Both the position numbers and the translations under genes were made by a program. DNA of 64,000 nucleotides from a bacterium. Lineage in GTDB: Bacteria; Myxococcota_A; UBA9160; UBA4427. Positions 32,705 through 44,607 of this stretch are shown here, piece by piece (the first letter of the stretch is position 1; every line of letters starts with the position of its first letter). The stretch covers positions 186,001 through 250,000 of the forward strand of contig JANSYR010000004.1 of the NCBI GenBank assembly GCA_024742285.1, written 5' to 3'. The notes below the pieces were generated by a model, which did no database searches, was not told the origin of the DNA, and saw only the letters and a program-made list of their open reading frames with translations.

Positions 32705-33456
32705 CGGGGAGCGTGCACAGGCTCCGCCGAGACGAGCGAACACGCAGGGGCGAGGCCGCGCGCGCGATCCTGCGCCGTTCGTCCGCGATGATCCCGTCGC
32801 TCGGGATCGGCGCCGAGCTCGAGGAGCGTCTGCGCGGCATCGTTCGCGGCCTTCGCGCAAGCGCCGATCAACGGAGTCTCCTTCCGTCGATCGCTCACGT
32901 CGATCGCGGCCCCTCGCTCGGCCAGGAAGCGGACGGCCTCCGGATGATTGCCGATCGCGGCGTAGAAGAGCGGCGTTCGCCCCTGGTCGTCGACGGAATC
33001 GATCGTTGCGCCCGCGTCGATCAACACGCGCATCAGGTCGAGTCGGCCCCGGGCCGCGGACCACGAGAGCGGTGTTCGACCACCGACGTCCGCGCGGTCG
33101 GGCGCTGCGCCTCGCGTGTGAAGGAACGCCACGAGCTCGGGATCCTGCGCATCTCGCGCTGCGAGAAGGAGCGCGCTCCGCCCGAGGTCGTCCCGGCTCT
33201 CGACGTCGACGCCGAGCTCGAGCGCGCGCTCGACCGTCGCGCGGTCGTTCGTGCGAACCGCCTCGAGGAGTCGCTGCTCCCGGGTGAATCGCTCCGGCTT
33301 CCGGACTTCGCCGAGGCCCATCGCCCGGTTCACGTAGCCGGGCCGCACGCCCTCCGCCGGATCCGCAGCGATCGCGGTCCCCCCCGAGAGGGAGACGGCG
33401 ATGGCCGCGATCAGCGATAGCGAGTGGACCCTCCGCCGAGCGCCCGCAGGCGACAA
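32701..33456 (-). CDS. exported ankyrin-repeat protein
   Basis: At least four ankyrin repeats are visible from about residue 80: LGRSALLLAARDAQDPELV, GGRTPLSWSAARGRLDLMRV, QGRTPLFYAAIGNHPEAVRF and RKETPLIGACAKAANDAAQ, each with the TPL-type turn. The N-terminus LSLIAAIAVSLSGGTAIAADP is a signal peptide, so the protein should be periplasmic. No ATG fits; the best start is a TTG at 33456, five bases after the stop of the upstream gene, with GGAAAC upstream. The partners bound by the repeats are unknown. It overlaps lnt. Confidence 0.8.
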   Translation of the reverse strand: MSPAGARRRVHSLSLIAAIAVSLSGGTAIAADPAEGVRPGYVNRAMGLGEVRKPERFTREQRLLEAVRTNDRATVERALELGVDVESRDDLGRSALLLAARDAQDPELVAFLHTRGAAPDRADVGGRTPLSWSAARGRLDLMRVLIDAGATIDSVDDQGRTPLFYAAIGNHPEAVRFLAERGAAIDVSDRRKETPLIGACAKAANDAAQTLLELGADPERRDHRGRTAQDRARGLAPACSLVSAEPVHAPR

Positions 33457-33461
33457 GCGGA

Positions 33462-34793
33462 TCAGTTTCCGGAGATGGCCGCGTCGATCAGCGGTGCCAC
33501 GATCTGGATGCCCGGATCCTGCAGGTTGTACTCGTTCCACGGTTCGACCCAGCGGATCACGTGCCCGTTCTCGATCCATCGATCGATGAATTGGTCCATG
33601 CCGTACTGCGCGACGCCGCCCGGGCATTTCCAGCTCTGGCTCCACGGCCACTGCCATCGCTCGTACCACCGCTTCTTGCGGACGTTCGGGCAAGAGTGGC
33701 TCCCGATGAAGGTGATGATGGTGGAGCAGTGGCTGTCGTTGATCTGCCGGGCCCACGGAATCGAGTAGCTGAAGTTCGGATGGTCGTTCATCTCGTCGAT
33801 CAGCTCGGCCTGGTCTTCCCGCCAGAGCGCGAGGATGTCGGCCTGGCTGAGGTTCGGGTAGAACCGTTCGTAGGAGAACCGCGAGAAGTTGAAGTCGCTC
33901 GAGTAGCCGGTGTAGGCGAGCTGATCGTTCGGGAACTCCGTCGCGACGAGGTCCGTGGCGCTCCCGTAGTCGTTGATGTCGAAGCTCGCGGGCAAGGCGG
34001 CGAATACGGTCTCGAGGCCCCAGGCGTCGGTGATCGTGTCGTGGAGGGGTCGCGAGTTGTCGTTCGCGCTCTCCGCCGGAAAGAGCGGTCCCGAATCGTT
34101 CAGCATGAAGCCTTCGTTCGGATCGAGGGTCGTTCGCGCCTCGTAGTAGCCGGCGGCGGTCGCCACGCCGCCGGCGCTGAAGCCGGAGACGAGGAGTCGA
34201 TCGATGTTCGGGAATCGGTTCGCCAGGTATGCGAGCGCGGCCTGCGTGTTGGTGAAGCCCGCGTGCCGGAACGTGATCGGTGGATTCTGGCCCGTCGGAT
34301 CGGTGTAGGTCTGGACCTCGTTGCCGACGTGCACGTCACCGGTGCAGTAGGGCATGAAGACGACGTCCCAACCCTCGGTCGCGATCGGATCCTTGCTTCG
34401 CAGGGGCAGCCCCGGGTCCGCGCCGTTCATGACGGGGGAGACATACGTCGCCGCGAGCTGCGTCACGTAGTCGTCGGCGATCCCGTTCGGATTCGCGGCG
34501 CCGAGGATTCCGAGCTGTCCGCTGCAGGACTCGTAGTCCCAGCAGGCGCCGCCGCCCTCGAAATAGAGCACGAGATCGCTCGAGGCGAGGTCGTCGTGGA
34601 CGAAGAACTTGTACTGGGAGCCGTCGCTGCAGACGGTGCCGGGGATCTCGATCCGTTCCCAGGCGTAGTCGTTGCCGCCGTTCACGACGTCTTCGATGCC
34701 GATCGCGCCGGCGACCGACGGCAGCCACAGGCAGACCGTCATGGCCACGCCGGCGATCCTCGCCAGCGTCCGCGTCTCCAGAAGCTCCTTCAT
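33462..34793 (-). CDS. pectinacetylesterase (PAE/NOTUM)-family exported hydrolase
   Basis: The ATG at 34793 has an AGGGGG site and gives a signal peptide (cleavage near VAGAIG). The family signature GGGACWDYESC (oxyanion region) lies near residue 77-87; the nucleophile is in VSGFSAGG, and a likely catalytic His is in INDSHCSTIITF. The DVHVG and NDSG elements are typical of bacterial pectinacetylesterase-like proteins. It is probably an extracytoplasmic carbohydrate or lipid esterase; the substrate cannot be read from the sequence. 443 residues, first gene of a three-gene run with the ankyrin protein and lnt. Confidence 0.85.
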   Translation of the reverse strand: MKELLETRTLARIAGVAMTVCLWLPSVAGAIGIEDVVNGGNDYAWERIEIPGTVCSDGSQYKFFVHDDLASSDLVLYFEGGGACWDYESCSGQLGILGAANPNGIADDYVTQLAATYVSPVMNGADPGLPLRSKDPIATEGWDVVFMPYCTGDVHVGNEVQTYTDPTGQNPPITFRHAGFTNTQAALAYLANRFPNIDRLLVSGFSAGGVATAAGYYEARTTLDPNEGFMLNDSGPLFPAESANDNSRPLHDTITDAWGLETVFAALPASFDINDYGSATDLVATEFPNDQLAYTGYSSDFNFSRFSYERFYPNLSQADILALWREDQAELIDEMNDHPNFSYSIPWARQINDSHCSTIITFIGSHSCPNVRKKRWYERWQWPWSQSWKCPGGVAQYGMDQFIDRWIENGHVIRWVEPWNEYNLQDPGIQIVAPLIDAAISGN

Positions 34794-35090
34794 GACCAGG
34801 CCCCCTCTCGCTTCGAGACGGTGCGTCTCCGCCTCGAAGACTGGCGCGGTTCGGATCACGATACGCCCGGCCGTGGCCGACTCCGCGCGCGCTCTGCAAC
34901 GGAGATCAAACTAACACGGCGTCAGAGTCCAACGGAAGCCCGAACACGCGCCGTCGTGCGACCCCGGGACAGGTTTGACCGGAAGTCGGGGCCGATCCCC
35001 GCCGACGAGGACGGGAAGCCTGCGTTTCGTCCGAAAGACGTTTCCTTTCCGCGAAATCGCTCACCCGACGCCCAGACGCGGCGAGACACG

Positions 35091-35789
35091 CTACTCCGAC
35101 GCGTCGCTCGGCGAATCGGTCTCACCGAAGGCCGCCTGGTCCGCCTTCCAGGCGGCGACGGCGTCGGCGTGCGCTGCGCGACGATCGAGGGCTTCCTGCA
35201 GCCGGCGTGGGAGCTCTTCGAGGCGCTGGCGATGCATGCGTCGGGAGAGCTCGACCAGCCCCCGATCGCGGTCCGGCAGGACCGAGCCGTACTCGTCGAG
35301 GAGCCGGGTCGTGAACGTCACGAGATCGCTCGATTCGCGTTGACGTTCGGCATAGAAGGCGCGGACGTCGGCTTCCTGCGCAGTGTTCGAGAGGATCCGA
35401 CCCCACTCACGGTTCTGGACATCGCGCGCCTCGCGCCTCTGCGCGAGCACCGCCGGATCGTCGGTCGGCGCGGCGAGGGTCCAGAACGCGTTGTCCGGCA
35501 TCTCGTCGCGGAGCGCGTCGAGATCGACACGGGACCACGCCCAGGCGGGGTCGTCCGGGGCGAAGAGATCGGCGAGCGCGTCCGCTGCCTCTCCGCGGAT
35601 CGAGGGAACCGAGGTCGCGGCGGGCCCGGACGCCGTCGCCGCCACGGAAGTCCGAGTGTCCTCCGTGCCGGCGGACTCCTCGCGTTCGTTCGGGTTCCGT
35701 TCGAGGAGGGTGATTGCGCCGGCGATCGACAGGGCGATCGCGATCGCGACGAGAAGGAGCGCACGGCGCGGAGGGAGGGCGAAGGCCAT
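35091..35789 (-). CDS. hypothetical protein with one N-terminal membrane anchor
   Basis: Not recognised. The 232-residue product begins MAFALPPRRALLLVAIAIALS, a membrane anchor or uncleaved signal, then has a Ser/Thr/Glu-rich linker (about 35-65) and a charged helical domain with ADLFAPDDPAWAWSRVDLDA and RDVQNREWGRILSN. The end of the chain is strongly helical and Arg/Glu-rich. No catalytic pattern is evident. It is transcribed alone, 67 bp upstream of... the MXAN_5187-type gene end, on the same strand and 297 bp from the pectinacetylesterase-like gene. Confidence 0.65.
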   Translation of the reverse strand: MAFALPPRRALLLVAIAIALSIAGAITLLERNPNEREESAGTEDTRTSVAATASGPAATSVPSIRGEAADALADLFAPDDPAWAWSRVDLDALRDEMPDNAFWTLAAPTDDPAVLAQRREARDVQNREWGRILSNTAQEADVRAFYAERQRESSDLVTFTTRLLDEYGSVLPDRDRGLVELSRRMHRQRLEELPRRLQEALDRRAAHADAVAAWKADQAAFGETDSPSDASE

Positions 35790-35856
35790 GCTCCACCCCT
35801 ACCAGCGCACCACGAACGGAGCAAGCACGATCGATGGGTGGCGCGTCCCGCCGACG

Positions 35857-36435
35857 TCAGCCCGCCGCGGCCTTCAGCTTCACCTTGCCGTCGGTGACGA
35901 CCACCTTGAAGTCGACGCTGTCACAGCCGTACTTCTGCTTGATGGCCGCTTCCTGCTTGGCGATCGCCTTCTGCAGCTTCTCCGGCGTGAGCCCCTTGGT
36001 GTTCTGACCGGTCGCCATCATGGCGTCGCGATAGGTCTCGAAGAGCTCGCCGCGGTCATTGCCCTTCGCGCCGCCGCCCGTTGCGCTCGCGCTCCCCGGA
36101 GTCGCGCCGTCGAGGCCGCGCTCGCGATCGCGGAGGTCGGCCTTGAAGACATGGCGCTTGTAGGTCCCCGCCTCGATCTGGCGGAGCGTGTTGTCCCACT
36201 GTCGCTTGAACGCCTGGTAGCGCCCGTTCAGACTATTGAACTTGAAGCGCTGGGCCGTGTTCGTGATCCGCATGTTCGAGAACTTGAGGACGGACTTCTG
36301 GACCTCGGCGCGCTGCTGCGCGGGCTCGGTCGGGCGCGAACCGAGGAAGTACTTCTCGTACTCGAGCTTGAGCTGGGTCAGCCGGACCTCGAGGATCTTC
36401 AGCTCTTCTTCGGTGGTCGGGGGGGCCAGTTCCAT
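35857..36435 (-). CDS. MXAN_5187 C-terminal domain-like protein
   Basis: The product of 192 residues has an N-terminal helix-rich region with LKLEYEKYFLGSRPTEPAQQR and NTAQRFKFNSLNGRYQAFKRQWDNTLRQIEAGTY (given here in parts), which matches the domain described from Myxococcus protein MXAN_5187. A Gly/Ala/Ser linker follows at about 105-125, then a lysine-rich C-terminal segment with QKYGCDSVDFKVVVTDGKVKLKAA. Function unknown; cytoplasmic, no signal. The ATG at 36435 is chosen because upstream sequence is not family-like. Confidence 0.75.
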   Translation of the reverse strand: MELAPPTTEEELKILEVRLTQLKLEYEKYFLGSRPTEPAQQRAEVQKSVLKFSNMRITNTAQRFKFNSLNGRYQAFKRQWDNTLRQIEAGTYKRHVFKADLRDRERGLDGATPGSASATGGGAKGNDRGELFETYRDAMMATGQNTKGLTPEKLQKAIAKQEAAIKQKYGCDSVDFKVVVTDGKVKLKAAAG

Positions 36436-36673
36436 CGACGGGTGGATCGGAGTTTCGCCTCGACGTCTTGATGGGTTTTGGCCCCGTTTCAGTTGGGCGG
36501 ACCTTCTGCCCACCGGTTGCACGCGTTGTTCCGCGCGAATTCACGCTCTCTGCCACTCCGGGCCAGACCCTGTAGCCCTGTAGGGAAAGCGGCGATTCCG
36601 ACGAAGGACCAGCCGGTGCGCGCGCCCGCGCCGGCTTCGTTCGGGACATCGCGCGCGGCGCTCGAGAGACGTG

Positions 36674-36708
36674 CGTCGAACGGCCGGGGCCCAGCGGGCC
36701 GTTCGACG
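36674..36708 (-). terminator. terminator-like hairpin after the PEP-CTERM gene
   Basis: A 12-bp perfect stem (CGTCGAACGGCC at 36674-36685 with GGCCGTTCGACG at 36697-36708) ends directly at the stop codon of the PEP-CTERM gene. No U-tract follows on the minus strand. Confidence 0.55.
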
Positions 36709-36709
36709 G

Positions 36710-37408
36710 CTAGCTACGACCAGCCGAAATGCGCCCTCGGCGGGCGATGACGGCGAGACCGAATCCCAGGAGCAGCGCCGTCGAAGGCTCGGGAACGATC
36801 CAGATCACCTCCAGCGTTCCTTCGCCTGCCGCCGGGAGACCGACGATGTCCCCGTAGTCGAAGGCGCCGACCCGAATCGTCGATCCGGGGATCCAGAACA
36901 TCGGCCCGCCGACCACGTCGAAGAAGAGCCGTGCGTGCGGACTGCTCGTGGTCCCGTCGAGCCCCAGGTCCTGTTCACCGGTTGCGGGGATCGGCGTCGG
37001 CAGGTCGATGTAGGCGAGGGCGGGTACGCTGGGGCCGCCGGGGAACGTGTTCAGCTCGGCCGGCTTTTGGTCCACCGTTCCGAATCCGGGATCCATGCCG
37101 CCCGAACACTGGGGAACCGAGGCATCGCAGAACGGCGCGAAGAGCCAGGGCGTCGCCTCGCCCGACGCGAAGGCGAGTCCGTTCGCGGCGTAGTCGACGG
37201 CCGAAACCTGCAACGCGAGGACGGTCGTCTCGTCCTTTCGCGCGCGCAGGTCGAGTTGGATCCGGTCGCCGGGTGTGAGAAACGCGCCGGGATTCAGGAC
37301 CTCTCCCGACGCGTCACGCGGGGTGACGGTCACGGTGACCTGCGCGTGTGCCGCGGACGCGGACAGGAGCAGGACGAGCAGAGAAAGTCTCGACAGTGGA
37401 AGACGCAT
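36710..37408 (-). CDS. PEP-CTERM sorting-domain exported protein
   Basis: A signal peptide (about 1-22, ending AHA-QV) is followed by a beta-rich domain of about 180 residues and a C-terminal PEP-CTERM anchor: VPEPSTALLLGFGLAVIARRGR, i.e. the PEP motif, a transmembrane stretch and a basic tail. Such proteins are processed by an exosortase (EpsH family) and usually end up in the envelope or exopolysaccharide. No exosortase is encoded in this window. The substrate or role of the beta domain is unknown. 232 residues. Confidence 0.85.
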   Translation of the reverse strand: MRLPLSRLSLLVLLLSASAAHAQVTVTVTPRDASGEVLNPGAFLTPGDRIQLDLRARKDETTVLALQVSAVDYAANGLAFASGEATPWLFAPFCDASVPQCSGGMDPGFGTVDQKPAELNTFPGGPSVPALAYIDLPTPIPATGEQDLGLDGTTSSPHARLFFDVVGGPMFWIPGSTIRVGAFDYGDIVGLPAAGEGTLEVIWIVPEPSTALLLGFGLAVIARRGRISAGRS

Positions 37409-37492
37409 CGGATTCCTCGAGCAGAAATGAACGGCGCGGGCGCCTCCAAGCTACCCCGGCGGCGGATTCCGATGGGAGAATTCCTCGATCCG

Positions 37493-38401
37493 TCACGCGC
37501 GCTGCAAGGGCTCCGAGTGATCCCAGTCCGCGAGGATCGCGTTTAGCGCCGAGATCAGCAGCAGCGGCTGGTCGAGCATCAGGTGGTGGCCCGCCAGCGG
37601 GATCTCGATCACCGGGTTCACGCGTCCCATCAGGTCGTACATGTACCGGCCGATCTCCTTGTTCACGAGCCCGCACTCGGAGGCGAGGAGCGCCATCCGG
37701 CAGGTGATCTTCGGCAGGTAGGGGCGGGCGGCGACGCGCGGGTTCTCTTCGAACGCGCTGAAGGCGTTGTGGTCGAATTTCCAGCGCCAGCCCTCGGTCT
37801 CCTCCTTGAGGGAGTGCCAGCCGACGTCCGCCATGACGTAGTCGAGGTAGTGCTCCTGGGGCGGAACGGTTCGGAAGCGGGTGAGGCCTTCCTCTCGTGA
37901 GGGGTAGTGGCGCGGCTTGCCGAAGGCCTGGCCCATGCGATGGGCGTCGACCTCGGGGTCCGGGGCGCTGACCGGGGAGTCGCAGACGACGATGCCGGCG
38001 AGAGCGTCGGGGTGGAGCGCGGAGGTCGCGATCGTGACGAAGCCGCCCATGCTGTGGCCGACGACGACGGGCTTGCCTTCCATGCCCGAGTCGCCGACGA
38101 CGGCCATGACTTCGTTCGTCCACTGCTCGAGGCTGTACTTGTCCCGGCGGTCCGAGTCACCGTGGCCCGAGAGGTCGATCGCCGCGACCCGGAACCGGTT
38201 CGCGTAGCGCGCGGCCACATGGGTCCACCAGTGGCTGTGCGCGCCGCCGCCGTGGACGAAGACGAGGCCGCGGCGGCCGCGCTCGCCCCAGGCGAGGTAG
38301 TGGATGGCGGCGCCGTCGACCTCGACCGTTTCGTCGGTTCGCGGGACGTCGATCGCGTTCCGGTACCACTCGGGGGCTTCGGGATGGCGGGCTTCGGTCA
38401 T
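37493..38401 (-). CDS. alpha/beta-fold hydrolase
   Basis: The fold is clear: FVHGGGAHSHWW (oxyanion hole) near residue 48, the nucleophile elbow GHSMGGFV near 115, an acidic residue in VVCDSPVSAPDPE or later, and the catalytic His in LAGHHLMLDQP near 275. 302 residues, no signal peptide, so cytoplasmic. The substrate is not apparent; related enzymes include C-C bond hydrolases, dehalogenases and epoxide hydrolases, but no halide- or epoxide-specific residues are evident. Confidence 0.85.
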   Translation of the reverse strand: MTEARHPEAPEWYRNAIDVPRTDETVEVDGAAIHYLAWGERGRRGLVFVHGGGAHSHWWTHVAARYANRFRVAAIDLSGHGDSDRRDKYSLEQWTNEVMAVVGDSGMEGKPVVVGHSMGGFVTIATSALHPDALAGIVVCDSPVSAPDPEVDAHRMGQAFGKPRHYPSREEGLTRFRTVPPQEHYLDYVMADVGWHSLKEETEGWRWKFDHNAFSAFEENPRVAARPYLPKITCRMALLASECGLVNKEIGRYMYDLMGRVNPVIEIPLAGHHLMLDQPLLLISALNAILADWDHSEPLQRA

Positions 38402-38434
38402 GAGTTTCCTTCTTCCGGGGCGCGGGGACGCAGT

Positions 38435-38998
38435 CTATCCGAGGTCGGCACCGCCGGACGCGACGATGCCTTCGAGGCGTGTGAGGCGGGTCCGCTCTGG
38501 TCCGTCGATCCGCTCCAGCCAGCCGCGGACGTAGTCGAAATCGAGGGGCGCTTCGCAGGCGAAGACGACGCCGGCGATGTCGACCCAGTCCTTGTGTCGA
38601 TCGAAGGTCGCCTTGTAGACGATCAGGTCCTCGGCGGAGAGGACGTGGATCGCGTCGCCGAAGAAATCGACGCGTCGTCGCCGCGCCATCGAGCTCAGGT
38701 GGAGCGGGTCGTAGGCGAAGAAGAGGTCGACGGGCGTCGCGTCCCAACGGATGCGGACCTGCTCGTCCCGCTCGGCGAGACGTTTCAGGCCCGGGTTGTC
38801 GACCGCCGCGCCGAGATCGCCCAGGACCCCGAAGACGCGATCGACCTCGGTCACCGGCAGGAAGACGTTCACGTCGATGTCGTGCGTGGCGCGGATGCTC
38901 CCGTAGTAGGCGAGCGCGTGCGCTCCGCCGAACGCGTGGGGAATCCCGGCATCGTCGAAGGCGCGCTCGAGCGCGACGATCTGTTCGTCGAGGAGCAC
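38435..38998 (-). CDS. minimal nucleotidyltransferase (AbiEii/MNT-like)
   Basis: A 187-residue DNA polymerase beta-type nucleotidyltransferase: FGGAHALAYYGSIRATHDIDV contains the G-G/S motif and the DxD catalytic pair, followed by VDLFFAYDPLH with a third acidic residue and SAEDLIVYKATFDRHKDWVDI, the conserved DLxxxK-x-R-xKD segment of the AbiEii-like group. It is preceded on the same strand by a 168-residue gene 15 bp upstream, an arrangement seen in many two-gene nucleotidyltransferase modules, some of them toxin-antitoxin pairs. Whether this pair is one is inference. Confidence 0.8.
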   Translation of the reverse strand: MLLDEQIVALERAFDDAGIPHAFGGAHALAYYGSIRATHDIDVNVFLPVTEVDRVFGVLGDLGAAVDNPGLKRLAERDEQVRIRWDATPVDLFFAYDPLHLSSMARRRRVDFFGDAIHVLSAEDLIVYKATFDRHKDWVDIAGVVFACEAPLDFDYVRGWLERIDGPERTRLTRLEGIVASGGADLG

Positions 38999-39013
38999 CG
39001 ACCGGTCCTGGGC

Positions 39014-39520
39014 CTAGGCGGCGTCCCGATCCGTCGTGGACCGGAAGCGCGGAAAGGTGTCGGCGGCCGCCTCGCGGACATCTTCGCGGCCCTGCGCCGC
39101 ACGACTCGCGGCGCGGGTGAGTCCGCGCAGCGCTTTCCCTCGCTCCGCCTCCGAGCGTCCGACCCACTCGGCGGCGTCGGCGAGATGCTCGGGAAGCGCA
39201 CGCGATTCCTGCAGCGCGAGCGCGTCCTGGAGGAGCGAGACGACGGTCGGATCGAGCAGGGCACCGGCGCGCAGCTCCGCCAGGAGCTGGCGGGCGGCGT
39301 CGCTTCGACGGACCGTGCCGACGGGGATGCCCGCCGCGTGCGCACGCTCGACCACGAGTTCGCGGTCGAAGGGGCGCTGGGCGCGGGCGGCCGCGGTGTC
39401 GAGTACATCGGGCGTGAGGACACCGCGGAAGCGGGCGAGCACGACCTGCCGCGGACCGTCTTCGGTCATGCGGCACTCGCGAATCTCGGCGCGGTCGCCG
39501 CGGGCTCTGATCGAGGGCAT
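39014..39520 (-). CDS. partner protein of the nucleotidyltransferase (unknown function)
   Basis: Not assignable to a named family. The N-terminus MPSIRARGDRAEIRECR and TEDGPRQVVLARFRGVLT reads as a small beta-rich domain, followed by PDVLDTAAARAQRPFDRELV and a helical, Arg/Ala-rich C-terminal half. 168 residues. It is directly upstream of the nucleotidyltransferase gene with a 15-bp gap, so the two are almost certainly co-expressed. It could be an antitoxin, a DNA-binding partner or a substrate adaptor; nothing in the chain decides. Confidence 0.7.
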   Translation of the reverse strand: MPSIRARGDRAEIRECRMTEDGPRQVVLARFRGVLTPDVLDTAAARAQRPFDRELVVERAHAAGIPVGTVRRSDAARQLLAELRAGALLDPTVVSLLQDALALQESRALPEHLADAAEWVGRSEAERGKALRGLTRAASRAAQGREDVREAAADTFPRFRSTTDRDAA

Positions 39521-39675
39521 GCGGGGTCTCCGTCTCCATGGGCACGCTCACTTCCGTCCCATCGGACAGGCGCCCGGATAGATTAGTCCAAATTGTACTA
39601 GAACGACACACACCCGCGGGGCAACTGCGAACGAGCCGATCAGGCCGGATGCGCGCGAGCACGCGGTGCCGAGGC

Positions 39676-40599
39676 TCAGCCCCCGAAGGGCGAGCGGTTC
39701 ATGTACGCCGGCATCGGCTCATGCCGCTCACGCTCCTCGAGGGCGGTGTCCACCTCGCGCGTCAGCTGGCGCATCTGGCGATGCACCACCGTCTGCTCGG
39801 CGCCGTTGAGGATCGCGTGCGCGCGACCCTCCGGGTTCGTGTAGAGGGACTCGACCTTCGGACTGCGCGAAATGAAGGTCTCGAACACCGGGTACTCGAG
39901 ACGTCGAATCTCCGTCAGGAGATGCCCCAGCACGTCCTCGGCTTCGCCGTCGCGATACTTCACGCGAAGATCCACGAGGGACAGGAGTACGCGTGCCGCC
40001 GATCGAGGTCGGCCGTTCGCCTCGAGCAGATCGAAGACGCGCTTCGCCTCGATCAGCGAGGCCTGATCCTTCACGATCACGACCGCCAGGTCGCTCGAGA
40101 GGATCGACGCCTGGGTCAACACCTCGAAGTCGCTCTTGGTGTCGAGCACGACGGTGCCCGTTCGATGCGACGCCAGCAGGATCCGCTGGAGGGCGGCGGG
40201 TCCGTCCAGGAGGGCGCGCAGCGTGGGGACGTCGCGACTCGAAGGCACGTACTCGACGCCGTACTGACCGAAGCGAACGACTTTCGAGAGCGTCCGCATC
40301 CGGAGCCCCGCCTCGAGATCCTCGCCCGCCGTCGGTGCGTCGAGGTCGAGGGCGAACATCCGGTCGAGGCTCGTCTGGTCGTCGAAACCGACCATCAATA
40401 CGGGATCGTCCTCGCGAAGCGCACGGAGGTAGACCGCCAGGTTCGCGGCCACCGTCGTCTTCCCGACCCCGCCCTTGTTGCTCGACACGGACAGGACGCG
40501 GAACGGACGATCGCCGCGCCAGCCGGGAAGATCCTTCTGTCGGAGACCGCTCGCGGCGGCCGACTCCGCTCGCATCAAGGCGTCGAGTGTCCTGCTCAT
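39676..40599 (-). CDS. orphan ParA/MinD-like ATPase
   Basis: A deviant Walker A motif SNKGGVGKTTVAANLAVYL lies near residue 40 and Walker B VVLDTKSDFEVL near 150, placing it in the ParA/MinD superfamily. It differs from the chromosomal ParA: the DxDPQ motif reads GFDDQTSLDRMF and the N-terminal 35 residues carry an Ala/Arg-rich segment. The C-terminus HEPMPAYMNRSPFGG is conserved-looking and free of a MinD-type amphipathic helix. No parB-like partner is adjacent. Such orphans often position protein complexes such as chemoreceptor arrays or carboxysomes; the cargo here is unknown. 307 residues. Confidence 0.82.
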   Translation of the reverse strand: MSRTLDALMRAESAAASGLRQKDLPGWRGDRPFRVLSVSSNKGGVGKTTVAANLAVYLRALREDDPVLMVGFDDQTSLDRMFALDLDAPTAGEDLEAGLRMRTLSKVVRFGQYGVEYVPSSRDVPTLRALLDGPAALQRILLASHRTGTVVLDTKSDFEVLTQASILSSDLAVVIVKDQASLIEAKRVFDLLEANGRPRSAARVLLSLVDLRVKYRDGEAEDVLGHLLTEIRRLEYPVFETFISRSPKVESLYTNPEGRAHAILNGAEQTVVHRQMRQLTREVDTALEERERHEPMPAYMNRSPFGG

Positions 40600-40681
40600 C
40601 GACCTCTACCCAGCGTTCGTGGCGAATCGATCAAGGTACTGTGTCGCGCCCTCGGTCGCGACGGGGCGTGGGCCCCCCGGT

Positions 40682-43416
<2,735 letters not shown>

Positions 43417-43420
<4 letters not shown>

Positions 43421-44523
43421 GTGCGCGCGATCTCCGGCTTGAGGAGCTGGTCGCTGCCGTCCGGGATCCGGAACTGGCCGCCGTGCTGGCCGCCGTTCTG
43501 GTGGGACTGCGCCTCGTGATAGGCGTCGTTGCCGTCGATCTCGAAGCCCGCGTCGCGGATCATCGCGTAGGTGTCCTCGACCGGGTCGCCCTTGGTCGTC
43601 AGGTAGCCCTCGACGAAGAGCGAGTTGGCCGGGTAGAGGCCCAGGGGCTGCATGGATCGGAGGTGGCCCTCGCGCCCACCGGCGATCCGGATCTCCGCGG
43701 TCGGGTTCACGAAGCGCATGAGCGCCAACGCGCGCAGGCAGCGCTCCGGCGTGAGCGAGCCGTCCTCCTGGACCTGGTTGCCGTCGATCGGAATCAGGAA
43801 GTTGACCGGGATCGACGGGACCTCGAGCTCGCGCAGCTTGTAGGCGACCTCGACGATGTCGATCGACTCCTCGCCCATCCCGACGATCATGCCCGAGCAG
43901 CTCTCGATGCCCGCGCGCTTGGCCGCGCCCAGGGTGGCGACGCGATCGGCGTAGGTGTGGGTCTGGGTGATCTCGGCGTAGCGGCGCTCGCTCGTATTCA
44001 GGTTGTGGTTCATGCGGTCGAGGCCGGCTTCCTTGAGGATCGCCGCGTGCTCGTCGCCCATCAGTCCCGCGGAGAGGCAGACCTCGATCGGCCAGCGCTC
44101 CTTGATCTCGCGAACAAGCTTCGCGATGCGTTGTGTGCGGTTGATAGACGGCCCACGACCCGAGAGCACCATGCAGTACCGGCTCGCGCCGGACTTCGCG
44201 GCGGCCTCGGCCTCGTCCATGATCTGCGCGTCGCTCTTCATGGCGTACTTCTTGATCGCCGCGGCCGAGTCCTTGTTCTGGGAGCAGTAGCCGCAGTCCT
44301 CGGGGCAGAGTCCGTTCTGCACGTTGTTGAGGACGTGGACCATGACCTTGCGGCCGAAGGCCCGACGGCGCGGCTCGAAGGACGCCTGTAGAAGAGGAAG
44401 GAGCTCGACGTCGTCGCCGTCGAGGATCCAGAGCGCCTCGGCTTCGGACGGTGCCTCCCCGGCGAGGGCGCGGGTGGCGAGTTCGGTGTAGCGGGCGAGC
44501 GAGGTCGGAGCGGGTGCGGTCAC
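43417..44523 (-). CDS. bioB: biotin synthase
   Basis: Radical SAM enzyme inserting sulfur into dethiobiotin. The 4Fe-4S motif C-x3-C-x2-C is in NGLCPEDCGYCSQNKD near residue 72-80; the conserved NHNLNTSERRYAEI and SGMIVGMGE segments are present, as is the Arg in the RIAGGRE segment that ligates the 2Fe-2S cluster. GTG start; the 368-residue chain ends with a His/Gln/Gly-rich tail. It is the first gene of the operon, 100 bp downstream of a BirA-like operator. Confidence 0.97.
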
Positions 44524-44607
44524 GGAGTCTCCAGGGAGGGACGGAGGGGGTGGCGCTGCAGCGGGGCCGCGAGTGGGCCTTCCGGCTGCTTCGGCGGAGC
44601 AGCCTAC

